From Deltaproteobacteria bacterium (GTDB lineage Bacteria; UBA10199; JACPAL01; JACOUP01), in assembly GCA_030649435.1 (NCBI GenBank), contig JAUSKE010000179.1, positions 1 to 13,026 on the forward strand: DNA of 13,026 nt, read 5' to 3'. The position numbers and the translations under genes were made by a program. This document shows positions 12,977 to 13,026 of the stretch, piece after piece (within the stretch, counting starts at the first letter, position 1; every line of letters starts with the position of its first letter). The notes under the pieces are model-generated. The model worked only from the letters and a program-made list of their open reading frames with translations. It was not told the DNA's origin and ran no database searches.

Positions 12977-13026
12977 ATGGCGAAACAATCAGGTTCTAAA
13001 GTTGAAGGGACGGTAGTCAAAGGTGG
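12977..13026 (+). CDS. rpsK: Probable 30S ribosomal protein S11, N-terminal fragment (cut by window edge)
   Basis: An ATG at 12977 opens a frame that runs off the window after 16 complete codons, beginning Met-Ala-Lys-Gln. AAGGAG at 12960-12965 with an 11-nt spacer supports initiation. S11 normally follows S13 in the alpha operon, and S11 proteins often begin Met-Ala-Lys with a variable basic tail. The fragment stops before any conserved S11 motif, so the name rests on position more than on sequence. The gene follows rpsM by a 38-nt gap. Confidence 0.7.
   Translation, partial: MAKQSGSKVEGTVVKG

Noticed and set aside
1..13026. A previously undescribed defence, mobile or biosynthetic system
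   Set aside because: Every stretch longer than 49 nt is accounted for by conserved translation, secretion or housekeeping genes in their common order. I see no transposase, integrase, CRISPR array, toxin-antitoxin pair, tRNA or rRNA gene.

Overview
The window is a single, very compact bacterial ribosomal-protein cluster, all on the + strand. It starts inside tuf (EF-Tu) and ends in the first codons of what is probably rpsK (S11). The order is tuf(partial)-rpsJ-rplC-rplD-rplW-rplB-rpsS-rplV-rpsC-rplP-rpmC-rpsQ-rplN-rplX-rplE-rpsN-rpsH-rplF-rplR-rpsE-rplO-secY-adk-map-infA-rpmJ-rpsM-rpsK(partial). This joins the end of the str operon, the whole S10 operon, the spc operon and the start of the alpha operon with no gap longer than 49 nt. 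Good Shine-Dalgarno sequences precede most genes. Start codons are ATG, except GTG for rplP, rpmC and rplO.

Layout: 1-535 is elongation factor Tu, domains II-III. 539-5693 holds the S10-type genes (S10, L3, L4, L23, L2, S19, L22, S3, L16, L29, S17). 5690-10883 holds the spc-type genes (L14, L24, L5, S14, S8, L6, L18, S5, L15, SecY). 10880-12171 holds adenylate kinase and methionine aminopeptidase. 12188-13026 holds IF-1, L36, S13 and the start of S11. Many neighbours overlap (ATGA or TAATG junctions, or overlaps of 8-29 nt), which suggests translational coupling along one long transcript. I see no promoter or canonical intrinsic terminator inside the window. The products together build the ribosome, start and extend translation, move proteins through the membrane, trim the N-terminal methionine, and balance adenine nucleotides.

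Organism: a bacterium with balanced base composition. rpmD (L30) is missing from its usual place between rpsE and rplO. S14 is the short four-cysteine zinc form, L24 has a four-cysteine zinc knuckle, L36 keeps its CCCH zinc site, and adenylate kinase is the short-LID form. This excludes an Escherichia-type gammaproteobacterium. It would fit several deltaproteobacteria-like or uncultivated phyla, but I cannot assign a phylum from this sequence alone.

Nothing here looks like an undescribed multi-gene system; the gene content is core housekeeping. The points worth a second look are small: an imperfect 34-36 bp direct repeat spanning the stop codon and Shine-Dalgarno region of both rplB and rpsS; a perfect 8-bp palindrome in the largest gap; a 66-residue basic extension of L15 at the locus of the missing L30; an Ala/Pro tail on S19; and an altered conserved motif in L5.
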